This document shows positions 29,401 to 39,864 of a DNA stretch of 64,000 nt, piece by piece. The notes beneath the pieces are model-generated. The model did no database searches. It was given only the letters and a program-made list of their open reading frames with translations, and was not told the DNA's origin. The DNA comes from Nannochloropsis oceanica (Eukaryota; Sar; Eustigmatophyceae; Eustigmatales; Monodopsidaceae). The DNA lies in contig CP038130.1 of the NCBI GenBank assembly GCA_004519485.1, positions 248,001 through 312,000 on the forward strand, in the 5' to 3' direction. Numbering within the stretch: the stretch's first letter is position 1; each line of letters starts with the position of its first letter. Both the position numbers and the translations under genes were made by a program.

Positions 29401-32074
29401 CTCGGTTAAGCGTCGTACGCGCTACTGCCTCGGCTTCAGACCCACTGCTGCAAGCTAAGTTGTGAAAACACCAGGCACAGTCCATCTGCGTTTCATCGCT
29501 GTACATATTAGAGAGTTGGGCAAGAAGCAGCACCACATTGCGTTCCACCATGTGATTGCGCACATGAGGATCAAAGGATAGGTTGCAAAGGACCGTGGCG
29601 CAGCGCTTCCGTGTGGCTATCTCTTCTTTCCTGGCGAGTAAGAAGATGGCATCCAAGATCCCGGCGTCGAAAAGGTGGGGAATGTGCTGCGCCGAGTACG
29701 AGAGCGACGCAAAGATGGCTGCCGCCGCATGCTGGGTCTTATCCCCTCTAAGTCCTTCATCTGTAACGGCGTGGATGAGCGCATGTACAACTCCTTGATT
29801 GATCATCTCTGCCTTGATATCGTCGTTATGAAATGAAGTGAGTGCTAGCGCAGTTGTAACGCTTTCCAACAGTACCTCATCAGTCGCAGCCACCAACAGG
29901 CGGGTAAGGCAGCCTACAACGCCGTCTTGCACCATGCGCTTCAAGAATAAATTGTTGTTATCCCCCTGCTTGTTGGCACTCACGACGTTGGTTGTGCTGA
30001 TTTCACCGCTACTGCTGTTGCTCTTATTGAGGCTGCCACTGCTGATATTGCCATCAGTTGTGGCGATGGCCATAAGGTTGGCCAAGGCCGTGGCACACCG
30101 AGCTTTGAGATTGACGCTGACGGCTGATGGGGCTTCTAAATCACACAATTGCACAAGGCGTGGCACTAATCCCGCCATGACAGCATGGAAACGCCGCGGA
30201 GTGCCACATGCTAAATTGCTATACAAGCAGGACAGGTACTCCAACAGGATTTCATCGTCGCTGCAACCATTGTCCTCGTCGCCGCTTTCAAGACATTCTG
30301 CTAGGCGTAATACACATGTAAGACAATTTTTGTAGTCGAGAACAGAACTGTGGTGGTTTTCAGCGCTCAACAGATTGCAAAAGCTGGCTACGACGCTGTG
30401 CCTTTGCCGCCGGCGTTTTGGATCTCTCGAGGCCAACAAAGTATCGCTCAGCTTGATTAGAGCGGGAACCGTCTGGTGCTTGATCAGCAAAAGTGTACTG
30501 TCTTGAAAGGACGTGAAAGCATGCAATGCCTCAGCGCACCCCTCTAAAACAGTATGGTCGGACGTTTGCTCCAGGATGTTGAGGATGGCTCGGACGGCGC
30601 CGTCTCGAATTGTTGTACGTCTGGCCTCCACTTCTAGACTCAGGTACTGCAGAGTAGTTGCAAGGCAAGTTAGCAGAGGAAGATTGTGCTGCTGGGGCTG
30701 TTGTGACAGTATTCTCTGCTCCTCGTCGTCCTTGTTCACAGTGCCACTGATAAACATGCTGGTACAGCTGTTACTCTTAGAAGGTGGTCGTGTTAGAGAA
30801 ACAATGCACGCCATCACACCGCGGTTGATCATTTCACTGCTACATGTCTGGGCACACGCAACGTTATGGAACGCTACAGCCACATTATACTGCAAGACTC
30901 CGTCTGCAAAGGGGAAAATGTGGCGCTTCACGACGTCCACAAGTCCTTCCTCCAGAATCCGAAGCCGCATGCGGTAAATGACACTTAGGTTGGCGATGGC
31001 GCGGCCCACAACCTGAGAGGGATCCATCTCCTGGCAGGGCGTGTCATATGCGGAAAATAAACCCTTTAGGACGCGATCCAGACCCTGGTAGCTCTCCGTG
31101 ACACAGGTCAAATTGTAAAGCCCTTGCAAGCTTGTGATCCATATGTCGCGTTCAGAAAACGTCAGAAGCAATGTGCATAGCGCACCAACAGCCCCTTCCT
31201 CTGCCAAGCGCGGCTCCGTACCGGACTCCAGCGACAGGTTGCAGAGGGAGGCCGCACATGACAAGGCCACCCGAGGGCTCTTTGTATTGAGAGCCACCTG
31301 GGCAATGATAGCGCATGCACCCACTTGAACCAACTCCGCCCGGAAATTAGGATTATGGGAGAGGGAATAGAAGGCAGCCGCACAAAATCGGCGCGTCAGG
31401 CTATCATCACGGGAGGCAAGTGCAGCCAGCGCTTGGATGGCGCCTTCGCGAGCAATGAGGGCCATATTGTCTTCGTCCATGCACCAATTTCGCAATGTCA
31501 AGGCCATCCGCTGCCGCAAATCAAGCTTCTCAAGCGCCACCGTCCCCACCACGTCGCCGAAAGCGAAGCCTGCATCGTCACCATCGAATAGAGCGTCATT
31601 GCTGCCGCTTGCTTCCCGGGTTATGTTGCCAGCCGCAGTGGTGCCCTGGTCGCGAGGGTGCTCGCTCTTGTCTTGCTGACTGCAGTCCGGCGTGTGGTGG
31701 GGAATATTCTTCAAGGGACAAGTCATGCTGCACGGATCATTGCGAGAGCGATAGAGCATACCTGGCACATTATTGCTAAAGTTGAATGTGAATCCACAAA
31801 ACTTTTGGTCCCCGAAAGCTGCCGCATGATGTTGCCGGGGCAACAAGGCCGTCGACAAGCTCAGTGGGGAGGTGAAATCTGATGCCTCGTCATGCTGATC
31901 GTCGTAGTGCGAGTTTTCAGAGGAGAAAGAAGAGGAGGAGGAAGAGGAGGAGGAAGAGGAGGAAGAAAGTGGCGTGCTAAGTACGAGGCCGCGTGGGTGG
32001 GCTTGGGCTTGGGGAGGCAATGGCGAGGCCGGCCCTTGTCTTTTTATCCTGCTGGTAGTCGTGGCCGCCTTCAT
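26423..32074 (-). CDS. Giant armadillo/HEAT-repeat protein, intronless
   Basis: One uninterrupted reading frame of 1,883 residues. After a Ser-rich N-terminus, about residues 170-1450 are tandem armadillo-type repeats, seen as recurring blocks such as GAIQALAALASRDDSLTRRF, RVALSCAASLCNLSLESG, QYNVAVAFHNVACAQTCSSE, RKRCATVLCNLSFDPHVR and VCARALLNLITEE. The last ~400 residues are Ser/Pro/Thr-rich and probably disordered. Armadillo arrays bind proteins; very large arrays like this occur in stramenopiles and ciliates with few assigned roles, some in cilia or scaffolds. The function here is unknown. No catalytic domain is visible. It is notable that a 5.6-kb gene has no intron while neighbours a fifth of its size have five to eight, and that it contains none of the GGGA/CCCT tracts. 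Confidence 0.88.
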   Translation of the reverse strand: MKAATTTSRIKRQGPASPLPPQAQAHPRGLVLSTPLSSSSSSSSSSSSSFSSENSHYDDQHDEASDFTSPLSLSTALLPRQHHAAAFGDQKFCGFTFNFSNNVPGMLYRSRNDPCSMTCPLKNIPHHTPDCSQQDKSEHPRDQGTTAAGNITREASGSNDALFDGDDAGFAFGDVVGTVALEKLDLRQRMALTLRNWCMDEDNMALIAREGAIQALAALASRDDSLTRRFCAAAFYSLSHNPNFRAELVQVGACAIIAQVALNTKSPRVALSCAASLCNLSLESGTEPRLAEEGAVGALCTLLLTFSERDIWITSLQGLYNLTCVTESYQGLDRVLKGLFSAYDTPCQEMDPSQVVGRAIANLSVIYRMRLRILEEGLVDVVKRHIFPFADGVLQYNVAVAFHNVACAQTCSSEMINRGVMACIVSLTRPPSKSNSCTSMFISGTVNKDDEEQRILSQQPQQHNLPLLTCLATTLQYLSLEVEARRTTIRDGAVRAILNILEQTSDHTVLEGCAEALHAFTSFQDSTLLLIKHQTVPALIKLSDTLLASRDPKRRRQRHSVVASFCNLLSAENHHSSVLDYKNCLTCVLRLAECLESGDEDNGCSDDEILLEYLSCLYSNLACGTPRRFHAVMAGLVPRLVQLCDLEAPSAVSVNLKARCATALANLMAIATTDGNISSGSLNKSNSSSGEISTTNVVSANKQGDNNNLFLKRMVQDGVVGCLTRLLVAATDEVLLESVTTALALTSFHNDDIKAEMINQGVVHALIHAVTDEGLRGDKTQHAAAAIFASLSYSAQHIPHLFDAGILDAIFLLARKEEIATRKRCATVLCNLSFDPHVRNHMVERNVVLLLAQLSNMYSDETQMDCAWCFHNLACSSGSEAEAVARTTLNRDIMVNQGAVGALLMIALVRAVTTKTREVCARALLNLITEETTAKVIDCGITQGLASLCGLDSEVCLKICAQAFWTLSLHPIGRAKIASKRNSMQGLCSLIRSNVITTRTLCGAAVLNLLLLEADTAVLATEAGALGVVKVMCTSGDAAVQIVCAHAVAKIALLAACRAHMPKESIPQAMVLLAQQNQDEATAVAALRALTCLALSHFPLTVLLQAGILHVVMFRVLSSGFLGTDVDSDECSNSHCELKDGDRRRSHSGTSGRDVIECCIYILHRFALSKELRQAMTKTQVVCAIVVLLRRLGTGKVEKPHQAPKTLLLETMLATTLERLSWIPASQHHIVEDGGMLALVQLVKQQQDAPPPYGARLAKSIAIVFANLARTEGHRLHLVSVGVIEALTIVLKKGFLLGDGITDKKDVVVWRTVLGLLQLSESSDDLLVAMALNGALELLVFIILSASGKVGERREVLQRYASGALCNFSYCQECRPLLAAQDGAVEAIMNLSKSPNAAIQRHCSIMISNLSAQQHAKLRVGAVGTLVNLFKSQDRHEKTNPSLEGGRENKKGAIQAKFRRLLMAATLAKELKDGTKETAAGATGSAAEHNINRASGVGTEGEDAEKKTQDGRDDCEISDGEKDVVEDEGTEDEEKNWHAYHSRATHFSGGLPTTRLMDTVGLVKQQQHARLASWDMIPPAHETVFYMCTHSGAFSGGVSPILSASTSVSTPLMHMDSSSMSGQQGDSPSSPTSSSSSTLPSILSQTTSSYRVRNVIAVSHPKLRECPVLRPRQAEKLKGASTTTVVYFMERRKSSYLSAASNGTLTSEATSAAAKDDPIYEPTFEEKLASRMEDAAVTKAVKWLSDSSSRSTSRPSYPLTPKHMTIKSDTCLAPLTHPMSPSSSTKANIVSLSPAKGLREQSLVTQAQDSPSAPAPSPLLPSPVAMEPQKPEENITAAPISSSPRTSLSACRVTKKGDLTLLEEAFSYCGGGQEKIVDGKMKH

Positions 32075-32542
32075 GACCTGACAAAGTCGTGCCTGTGGCT
32101 GGCAGAATAAAGGCGATTATCAAGTCAGAAATGTTAAAAAATCTAGAACAAAGCACCATAAGGCACCCAAAATGATGCGGCTATGTGCGAAAAAGCTGCG
32201 CACAGGGAAATGGAAGAAACGGCAACCTGCGAAGCGAAGGGAGAAGACGTTTGATGCCCTCCGAGTGTCCAGCGCACGCGAACGACTCTTCGGGGACTAG
32301 CCGTTGAGAGCAAAGCATGAGTAAGACGTAGTTCCTTAAGTTAGCGTGTGCAGCGCACCTTTGCCGACACCTTTTCTTGGTGTCACGTTGGAGCCATCCC
32401 AGAGCACCAGCGTCATCGCTCACTTTCGCTCTCATTCAAAAAGAAACTGCATCACCAGGCCCTGACTCCTTCCTCTTCACACCACCCACCATGTCCACAC
32501 AGACACACGCCCACTTCGTCTACTGCTAAGCGTTAAGCACTT
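32075..32542. promoter_or_regulatory. Divergent upstream region
   Basis: About 470 bases between the starts of the armadillo gene (-) and the epimerase/reductase (+). It must contain both promoters; no motif is clear enough to name. Confidence 0.45.
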
Positions 32543-34150
32543 ATGTCGGAAGAGGTATGTGCGGGATGTGGTATTTTGGGTCAGGTTCTGTGGGCCGTGT
32601 CCCTCTCATCTTGATTTGTCCCATCTTCTTCATCCACGCGAGTAACTACTATCACAACGCACTCGCTCACTCTCTGCCCATACCCCACGCCGAGCAGAAG
32701 TACTTGATCTTCGGGAAGAACGGATGGATCGGGGGAAAGCTCATCGACCTGCTTAAGCAGCAAGGCAAAACGGTGGTGTTGGGCCAGTCCCGCCTCGAGA
32801 ACCGCGAGGCGCTCTTCGCAGAGCTGGACGACGTTAAGCCGACCCACGTCTTGGACGCAGCAGGCGTGACGGGCCGCCCGAATATTGATTGGTGCGAGAC
32901 GCACCAGGTGGAAACGATTCGTACGAATGTCATAGGAACGTTGAATCTGGCGGAGGGATGCCATCTGAAGGGGATTCACATGACGTTGTATGCCACGGGA
33001 TGTATTTTTGAGTACGACGAGAAGCACCCTATCGGCGGCCCGGGTTTCACGGAGGAGGACTCGCCTAACTTCTTCGGGTCATTCTATAGTAAGACTAAGG
33101 CCTATATGGAGGACATGTTGAAGAGCTACAAGAACGTGTGCATCTTGCGGGTGCGCATGCCCATCTCTGATGACCTCAATCCCCGTAATTTTGTCACCAA
33201 AATTGTGAGCTACGACCGCGTGGTGGACGTACCTAACTCCATGACGGTACTGACGGACCTCTTGCCAATCTCCTTAATTATGAGCCAGCGCAAGCTCACA
33301 GGTACGTGGGGAGGGAGGAAGGGAGGGAAGGAGGGAGGGATAGAGGGAAGGAGGGGACTTGGAAGATGTGAGGGTGTATGGCTCACTCCCCCTCTCTCCC
33401 TCCCTCTCTTCCTCTCTCTCAAGGCATCTACAATTTCACCAACCCCGGCGCCATCTCTCACAACCAAATTCTGACCCTGTACAAGAAGCATGTCGACCCG
33501 TCCTACACCTGGCAGAATTTCACGGTACGTTTCTCCCCCCCTCCCCCTCTCCCTCCCTCCCTCCCCCCCCTCGGCTTTTACTTCTCCTGACCCCTCCCTC
33601 CTCCCTCTTCCTCCCCTCCCTCCTTCCCCTCCTCCTTCAGATCGAGGAACAAAACAAGATTCTTGCCGCCAAGCGCTCCAACAATGAGCTGGACACGACC
33701 AAGTTCTGTGCCGCGCTTCCCGATATTCAAATTCCAGATATCCATGCAGCCTGCGAAGGGGTGCGTACCCCTCCCTCCCTCCCTTCCTCCCTCCCCGTTT
33801 CCCTCCTCTCCTTGGGCGCCGAATGACCGCATGACCAAGTATTGTGCCATGCTACCCGGGTATAAAGGTTCTTGACAGTCATCTAAGAGCCGTACACCGG
33901 GACAAAGGAGGGCAGAAACCAGGGAGGGAATGAGGGGAGAAGGAGCAGTAGAAAGCATATGCTATTTTAATCTCCCATTGCAACAAGCCCTGTGATTGTC
34001 ACTCCTCACGACCCTCCCTCCCTCCCTCTCGCCCTCTCTCCCTCTCTCCGTCAGGTCTTCAAGCGCATGAAGGTCAATTTGGAGGCGGAGGGCGTGTGGC
34101 CCGATAAGCTGCCTAAACGCACCAACCACCTGGCACCCCCCTCCTCCTAA
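32543..34150 (+). CDS. UDP-4-keto-6-deoxyglucose 3,5-epimerase/4-reductase (UDP-rhamnose synthesis)
   Basis: This short-chain dehydrogenase resembles plant UER1/NRS-ER and the C-terminal half of RHM, which makes UDP-L-rhamnose with NADPH. Five exons (32543-32554, 32695-33301, 33424-33524, 33641-33760, 34055-34150) sum to 311 residues. The protein starts MSEEQKYLIFGKNGWIGGKL with the Rossmann motif GxxGWIG. It then has VLDAAGVTGRPNIDWCETHQ, TLYATGCIFEYDEKHPIG, FYSKTKAYMEDML (catalytic YxxxK), LRVRMPISDDLNPRNFVTKI and IYNFTNPGAISHNQIL, all diagnostic of this enzyme rather than of dTDP-rhamnose reductases. Exon 1 has four codons. Intron 2 begins with a GGGAGGG tract and ends in CCCTCTCTC. The dehydratase that makes its substrate is not in the window. 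It is presumably cytosolic, supplying rhamnose for cell-wall or sulfated polysaccharide and glycoprotein. Confidence 0.92.
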
Positions 34151-34970
34151 GCAAGCGTCTTTATCTCTCTTGCTACCCTCATTCCATTCCTTCTTGATTC
34201 CTTCCCCTCCGCGCTCCCCTTGTGGGAAAGAGAGGTATGAGGAGGAGGAAGGGAGGGATGGAGGGAGACTCACAATGTATGCTATTTACTTGATGTACTT
34301 TGGAAAGTGTTGAAGCGTATCTTATGGTAGGACGAATGAAATGGAGGCGAATGCGAGGATGGAAGGAGGAGAGGGAAGCAAAAGTAGAAGAAGTAGAAGC
34401 AAAAAAGGAAGAAGAAAAAGAATACAGAAGAGGAAGATGAGGAGGAAGAGGAGGTGTCGTCAGGGACCTGACCCCTCACGCCAAGCCTTCAAGTCGAATA
34501 AAACAGCGATCAATTGAAAGATGATATAAGACAAACAGCAGAGGATATTGAATTAGACTCCAATCCCAACGTGCCCTTGCATTCTCTGGTTACCCCACGG
34601 AAAGAATCCAACCCCCCCGACAAGAACGAAAAAGAACCACGAACACGATGGGAGCACGAAAAGCAGCCGAAGCAATTGCAGCTGTAGCACCTACAGGATC
34701 GCGAAAGGATCGACATAAGCTGTACTAAATTTGATTTCAGGTTCCTGATCTCATCCATTTTTCCTTTCTGTTCTCGCCAGAACACGTAAAAGCTGCTGCT
34801 TCCACTCCCAGTGGTAGAGGGAGGCCAGTGCAGTCATGTGCCTGTTGCGTATCATTACCAACCATGCGCATCCACCTTCTTTACAATACCGTGTCTTCAT
34901 CATGAAGGACATACATCCACCCTATCCCTCGACAGAGAGGCTCCATGTCTTCATCCTGAACCCCCCCCCC
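34151..34970. other. Convergent 3' intergenic region
   Basis: Between the 3' ends of the epimerase/reductase (+) and ISCA1 (-). It contains a purine-rich GGAAGA stretch (34370-34455) and AT-rich sequence. No gene seen. Confidence 0.5.
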
Positions 34971-35789
34971 TTAAACATTAAAGCTCTCCCCACACCCACA
35001 CGAGCCCTTCGCGTTTGGATTGTGAAATGTAAACTCTCTCGACAGCTCCGTCTCTTCAAAGTCCATTCTCGTGCCGACCACGTGCATTAATGCAGAGGGC
35101 TCCACGAACACAGTCACCCCTCCCACAGTCACCTCCTCGTCAAATTTCGGCCGGGTCTCGGTGTAGTTCATCGTGTAAGACAACCCATTGCAACCCCTCT
35201 TTTTCGTGCCCAGACGCACCCCCACCACGCTGGGGCCTTTAGAGGCGAGGAGCTCTTTGATACGAGCGACGGCCCGATCCGTGAGCTGGAGGGGGGCTGC
35301 GCGGGTGCGACGGGTAGGAGGGTACGAGGGGGAGGAGTTGGGGGGAGTAGGGCCGGTCGTGCTGCTGTTGCTATTGTCGTCATAACGAAGGGATTGAGAG
35401 GATGAAGAAGCGGTCGCGGTGGCAGTGGCGGTGTTTGTTCTGGGTTGCGGGCCGGTGGAAGATGGGAATGATGAAGGTGCTTGGTGCTCATGTTGCTGGT
35501 GCTGCTGGCTCGCCCCAGACATGTTGTCGTGGCTGATGACGGCGGCCACGGTGGACGCCCAAGCTCTTTGCTGCTGCCCTACTATTGTCACCGCTGGTGT
35601 TGTCGTGGGTGCTCGGGCCATTGCCAAGGAGGAGGCGGCAGCGGACGTTGCTGCTAGAGAGGCCATTCCTACAGCGCTCGCGCACGCAAGAGACGAAGAG
35701 ATGGACGAAACTCCCCGTCCTCCTCTCATGCCCTGCGTTATCACCCTCTGGATCAGCGCCGCGGCGGTGCGGGACGTGGACTTAGCCAT
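34971..35789 (-). CDS. ISCA1: A-type iron-sulfur assembly protein ISCA1
   Basis: This assembles and carries Fe-S clusters, mainly 4Fe-4S, in the mitochondrial ISC pathway. The 272-residue single exon has a C-terminal HesB/IscA domain: LQLTDRAVARIKELLASKG, VGVRLGTKKRGCNGLSYTMN, FVEPSALMHVVGTRMDFEE and KGSCGCGESFNV. The three cluster-binding Cys (GCNG and CGCG) are present, and the CGCGESF ending marks ISCA1 rather than ISCA2 (CSCGSSF). The N-terminal ~160 residues form a long Ala/Ser/Thr/Gln-rich presequence beginning MAKSTSRTAAALIQRVITQG, suited to a mitochondrial signal followed by a disordered linker; typical ISCA1 is only ~130 residues. No intron is needed. Confidence 0.94.
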   Translation of the reverse strand: MAKSTSRTAAALIQRVITQGMRGGRGVSSISSSLACASAVGMASLAATSAAASSLAMARAPTTTPAVTIVGQQQRAWASTVAAVISHDNMSGASQQHQQHEHQAPSSFPSSTGPQPRTNTATATATASSSSQSLRYDDNSNSSTTGPTPPNSSPSYPPTRRTRAAPLQLTDRAVARIKELLASKGPSVVGVRLGTKKRGCNGLSYTMNYTETRPKFDEEVTVGGVTVFVEPSALMHVVGTRMDFEETELSREFTFHNPNAKGSCGCGESFNV

Positions 35790-36764
35790 GGCGTGTGAAG
35801 CGGTGCGGTGAGGTGGTCTTGGGTATGCCCGTAGCTAGCTGCTAGTTGGACGAGAGGAGATTGTCTGCACTCCTGGTGATATCAGCAAGCGACTCTGGGG
35901 CTGCCTGTCGCGGGGGCTATAGGAGAGAGGAGTGATGTGCTTGTGTGTGGATACATGGATCCATTCGGCACGGGAGTGGAACGAGGCAAAGGAGACTGGA
36001 ATTGAGGCGAAATGGGAGTGCAAGACCGCCGAGTCGGGCCGGGTCGGGCCGGGTCACTTTTTCTGACCGTCTCCATTTTCGAGGAGCGGAGCGTACGCTT
36101 GGTCCCGTAGCTTTGCCTGCGTGTCATCGGCAACGTAATGCACGGTATGAAGGCCCTGTGCCTTGCTCTAGGCCTTATATTTTGTTGACTGAAGGGCTCT
36201 AAGTGTTGACCCTATTGAAGGGGCATGGGAATGAATTCTGCTTGCCTTTTTTTGTGGTGAGGAAGGGTGTCCGAGGGGATCGCGTGGGGCGAGTTCGATT
36301 GTCCGCCAGAATTTTGCCTCTTGGGCATGGTGCGATGGTTAAATATACAGCGTTAAATTGGACACTGCAAGATCAAGGGTCCACTTTGACGCCGCCCTGG
36401 ATAAGGATGCCGCGTTTGTGGTCTGTTTAACGTTCGACGGGACGAGAGGTCCCTTCCAAGAAGAGATATGAGCATAGGAGGCCAAGCTTCGATACGAACA
36501 GCGTACACAAGCATAAATTGAAAAGAAGAAAGGGATCATGACCCCCGGGCGAATGGCCAACATGAGAGTTTTCTAATGACAACATTTGCACGAGGATTTC
36601 ACCCCCCTGCCCTCTCTCTGTTTCATCTCTTGCCACTGGACGAAGCCAGAGCAGGAACAATTGGCAAATCCTTCTTAATCTCTGTCTTCTTTGCTTTCAT
36701 TTGAGATTTTACCACTTACCTCTCCTTTCTCATCTCCTCTCCTCCCATCCATTACATCACCCCC
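35790..36764. other. Intergenic region upstream of ISCA1
   Basis: Holds the ISCA1 promoter and the 3' flank of the DRG gene. A short tandem GGGTCGGGCC repeat occurs near 36035-36055. No tRNA, other RNA or protein gene could be supported. Confidence 0.45.
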
Positions 36765-39231
36765 CTACGATCGCAACGCCGCCTTCTTTCTCTTCAGTTT
36801 GATGGCATCCCAATGCTCCTGCACCTTCTTCGAGTATCCCTTTTCTCGCTTCTGTTGCGTTACCGTCTTGCCCACAACTTGTACAACGTCTTCATCTTCC
36901 AAAGTGTGGGTCAAGCCGCAGCGTTGGGGATCGTATTTGGTGCTCCGGCCCCACACCAAGGCGTAGTTGAAGATTTCGAAAAGCTCTGTGCATGATGAGG
37001 AAGGAAGAAAAAGGTACAGGAAAACGGGAAGGACAGATTTAGAGAGGGACCACAGAAAATTGTCAAGGCAGGTGCGCCAATAAGTATGCACACTGAAACA
37101 AAAGGAAGGAAGGGTGCAGGTTGGAAGAGAGGGAGGGAGGGAAGGCAGGACATGCCTTTTGAAATACTCTCGCACGCCACCTCCACTGTAATGCCCCTCC
37201 GCTCCGAGGACAGGACAAGTGGCTCAAGGAAGACGGGAGGACAGCCCCGTCGCTTTGTGTAGACGCGGATCAGGCCCATGTAGTCCCACATTCGTTCGAG
37301 CAGCCGCTGTCCAGGAAGGGAGGGAGGAAGGGAGAGAGGGAGGGCCTTGTAAGTAACAAATAAAAGGGGAAAGCAAATCAAAGTGACAGCAATTGTCATG
37401 CGCCCTTCCGCTGGGAAAAGAGCCAGCAGCCACGCTATCATTCTCCCCCCCCGGCCCCCTTCCTCCCTTGTTTTACCTCCAAATTCAGCTTATGCCGGAC
37501 CGAGATGACGATGGCATCAGGCTCCCGGGCGAGCTTATCTACGTCCTCGATTGTGATGGTGTCGATTTTGTTGTAGGCATACAAACAACGGATGTATTTC
37601 CTAAGAGAGGGGGGGGGGCAAGAGGGGAGGGAAGACGGGAGAGGTGAGTGCTGACCAGCTCGTCCTCGAGAATGGAGGGAGGGAGGGAGGGAGGGAGGGA
37701 GGGAGGGAGGGAGGGTGAGATGGATGGGTGCCACCTACTTACCGATTCCCTTCAATCACGTCGATGACTTCGTCCGTGCTGACGTCCTCCCGGATCAGCA
37801 TCTCGCAGTTATGTATCTTATATTCGTACAAGATGCGACCGACCGTTAAGGCGGGGTCCGGGCCGAGCATGGTCAGTGGCACCTGAAGGAGGGAGGGGGG
37901 GAGAGAGGGAGGGGGGGAGGGAGGGAAGAAAGGTAAATGGGTTGTGTAAGTGTCAATATTTTGTAAGTATTTGTTTTAATTTTCATTTTATTTTTTTATT
38001 CTCACCTTTATTTATAAATAAAATCAAAATGTTTTTTTTGCGATGGTTGGCCATTTAGCCGATGGGGAGGATGAGCGAAGGGTGAATGAGACGTACCGTC
38101 GAGTTGAACTTGACTCCCCCATCTTTCTTCTTCTTGAAGTAAATGTTGGGCGGCTTCTTATTCAAGCGCAGGCCCACGGTCTCCAACTCCCTCTCGAGGA
38201 TGGCCCGATGGTTGTTCACTTGCTCCTTCCCCCCATCCAGCACCATCAAAACTAAGTCGGAGGAGCGGGCGACGGCGATGACTTCGCGCCCTCGGCCTTT
38301 GCCATGGGCCGCGCCCTCGATGATTCCTGCGGAATTGTCGTTGGTGAGCGGACAGAGGAAAGAAAGGAGGGAGTGAGAACAAAAATCTAGCATCGTATCA
38401 CCTGCATGTGGTGTGGAAAAAGATGAATGACCTCGCTTGATCCCGGAGCTTCTTCTCTTGCTCTCTCCCGCCCGCCCTCCCTTCTCACCCGGCAGATCGA
38501 GCAGCTGGATCTTGGTATCGTTGTAAATGATGTTCCCCGGAATGCATGTCAAGGTCGTAAATTCGTACGCGGCAGCCTGAGACTCTGAAGTGGGTAAGGA
38601 GGGAGCGTGGGAGGGAGAGAAGGGGGGGGGGGAAGGAAATAATGAAAACATAATATGTTTGGCTTTTGCTCTTGCATTTCAGAAATATAGGGAGAAGTGT
38701 ACTATTTTCCCTCCTTTGCCCATCCCCCCTTCCCCCACGTACCCGTATCCGTCAAGGTGTTTAATAAGGACGACTTCCCCACTGAAGGAAAGCCGATCAG
38801 CGCAACCCGCCCGTCCCCACTCCGCGCCACTTCAAACCCTGTTCCAGATGAGCCGGGGCCCTTGCTACTTGTTTCCAGCAACAGCTCTGAACGAAGCTTG
38901 GCCAAACGGGCTTTGAGCGCGCCGAGGTGATGCTCCGTGGCCTTGTTCTTTTGAGTGCGCGACATTTCTTCCTGTGGAAGGGGAGGGAGGAAAGGAGGAA
39001 AGGAGGGAAGGAGGGAGGGAGGGAGAGAGGGAGGAGAGGAGACAATGAGGGAGAGTGTGTGCGAAAGTGTCCGAGAATGGAAACAACACCAAAAGTCTTG
39101 AGCAACTAGCAAATGTTTGCGACGTCGTTCTGGTCGTCAAGCTAGAAGACATAATTTCAACTCTTTCACCCTCGCTCCCTTGCTCCCTCCATCCCTACCT
39201 CAATCTCCTTGATGCGGTCGACGATCCCCAT
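36765..39231 (-). CDS. DRG1: Developmentally regulated GTP-binding protein (DRG family)
   Basis: This is a TRAFAC/OBG-HflX GTPase that binds ribosomes and assists translation. Eight exons (39231-39199, 38971-38743, 38584-38489, 38326-38097, 37882-37743, 37600-37477, 37306-37156, 36985-36765) sum in frame to 407 residues. Motifs in order: the helical start [32 protein letters not shown]1 [16 protein letters not shown], the switch region [14 protein letters not shown]3 [21 protein letters not shown]4 YAYNKID and the C-terminal TGS domain ending [33 protein letters not shown] supports DRG1 more than DRG2. The intron after exon 7 has a GC donor (AAAAG|GCATGT) with a normal AG end; only this joint keeps the frame ([15 protein letters not shown]). 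Intron 2 starts G-rich and ends C-rich. Confidence 0.93.
37674..37716. repeat. (GGGA)n tract inside DRG intron 5
   Basis: About eleven perfect GGGA units on the plus strand, read as CCCT in the transcript, form part of the intron between DRG exons 5 and 6. The G-strand could form a G-quadruplex. Confidence 0.95.
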
Positions 39232-39864
39232 GCTGCCGGGGGGGGGGGCGCACGGAGCGAACGGGAAAGATCTGACTTTATCCTAGTCTGTCTGCTTGAT
39301 ATGTGCCTGTCTAAGCGAGTTGCATGCATGAAAGAATGAGTGAGCGTAGGAAAGGGGAAGGCGGGAGGGAGGGAGCAAGGGTGGGGAGGTCGCCTTGTAG
39401 AGAGGGCAAGTCTAGACTAGACGGCATGTCTTACAAATGTACCGGCCTCCACAAAGACCATGCGACGACAAAGCTTGGCTTCTTTAATCGGCCTTCCTGT
39501 GAGGCCTCATCTGACCTTGCCCTGTCACGCCCATACATGCACCTCCTGCACGCATGCTTTGAGTTTGCTTTGATCCTTGCCCTTTGGCTTGCATGCACAA
39601 GCGATCGCAGCGCTCGGCGTTTCCCGTGTTGCTTGAGAAAGAAGACACGTCTCCTCCCGCTCCTGCCGCTATAAAGGGATAAATAGGCTAGGCAAGGGTT
39701 ATGTGAGGGCTCAGCCTCTCGCCAAAACTCGTCCGATGCGCCTCACGACCTCCCAGGAGTCCTCCTTCGACCCGTCATAAAGCAAGCAATGCAATAGAGC
39801 TGACCAAGTCCACGCAATCTCAAACCCTTCACACAGGCACCAGTGAGAGCTTGTACCATCTATC
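39232..39864. promoter_or_regulatory. Divergent upstream region
   Basis: Separates the DRG gene (-) from the peroxiredoxin (+). It includes GGCTATAAAGGGATAAATAGG around 39665-39690, an A/T-rich element about 180 bases before the peroxiredoxin ATG that could be its core promoter. Confidence 0.4.

Noticed and set aside
37874-38058. Operon-like or clustered pathway reading of the minus-strand genes
   Set aside because: Genes are eukaryotic, individually spliced and separated by hundreds of bases; nearby enzymes do not form one pathway.
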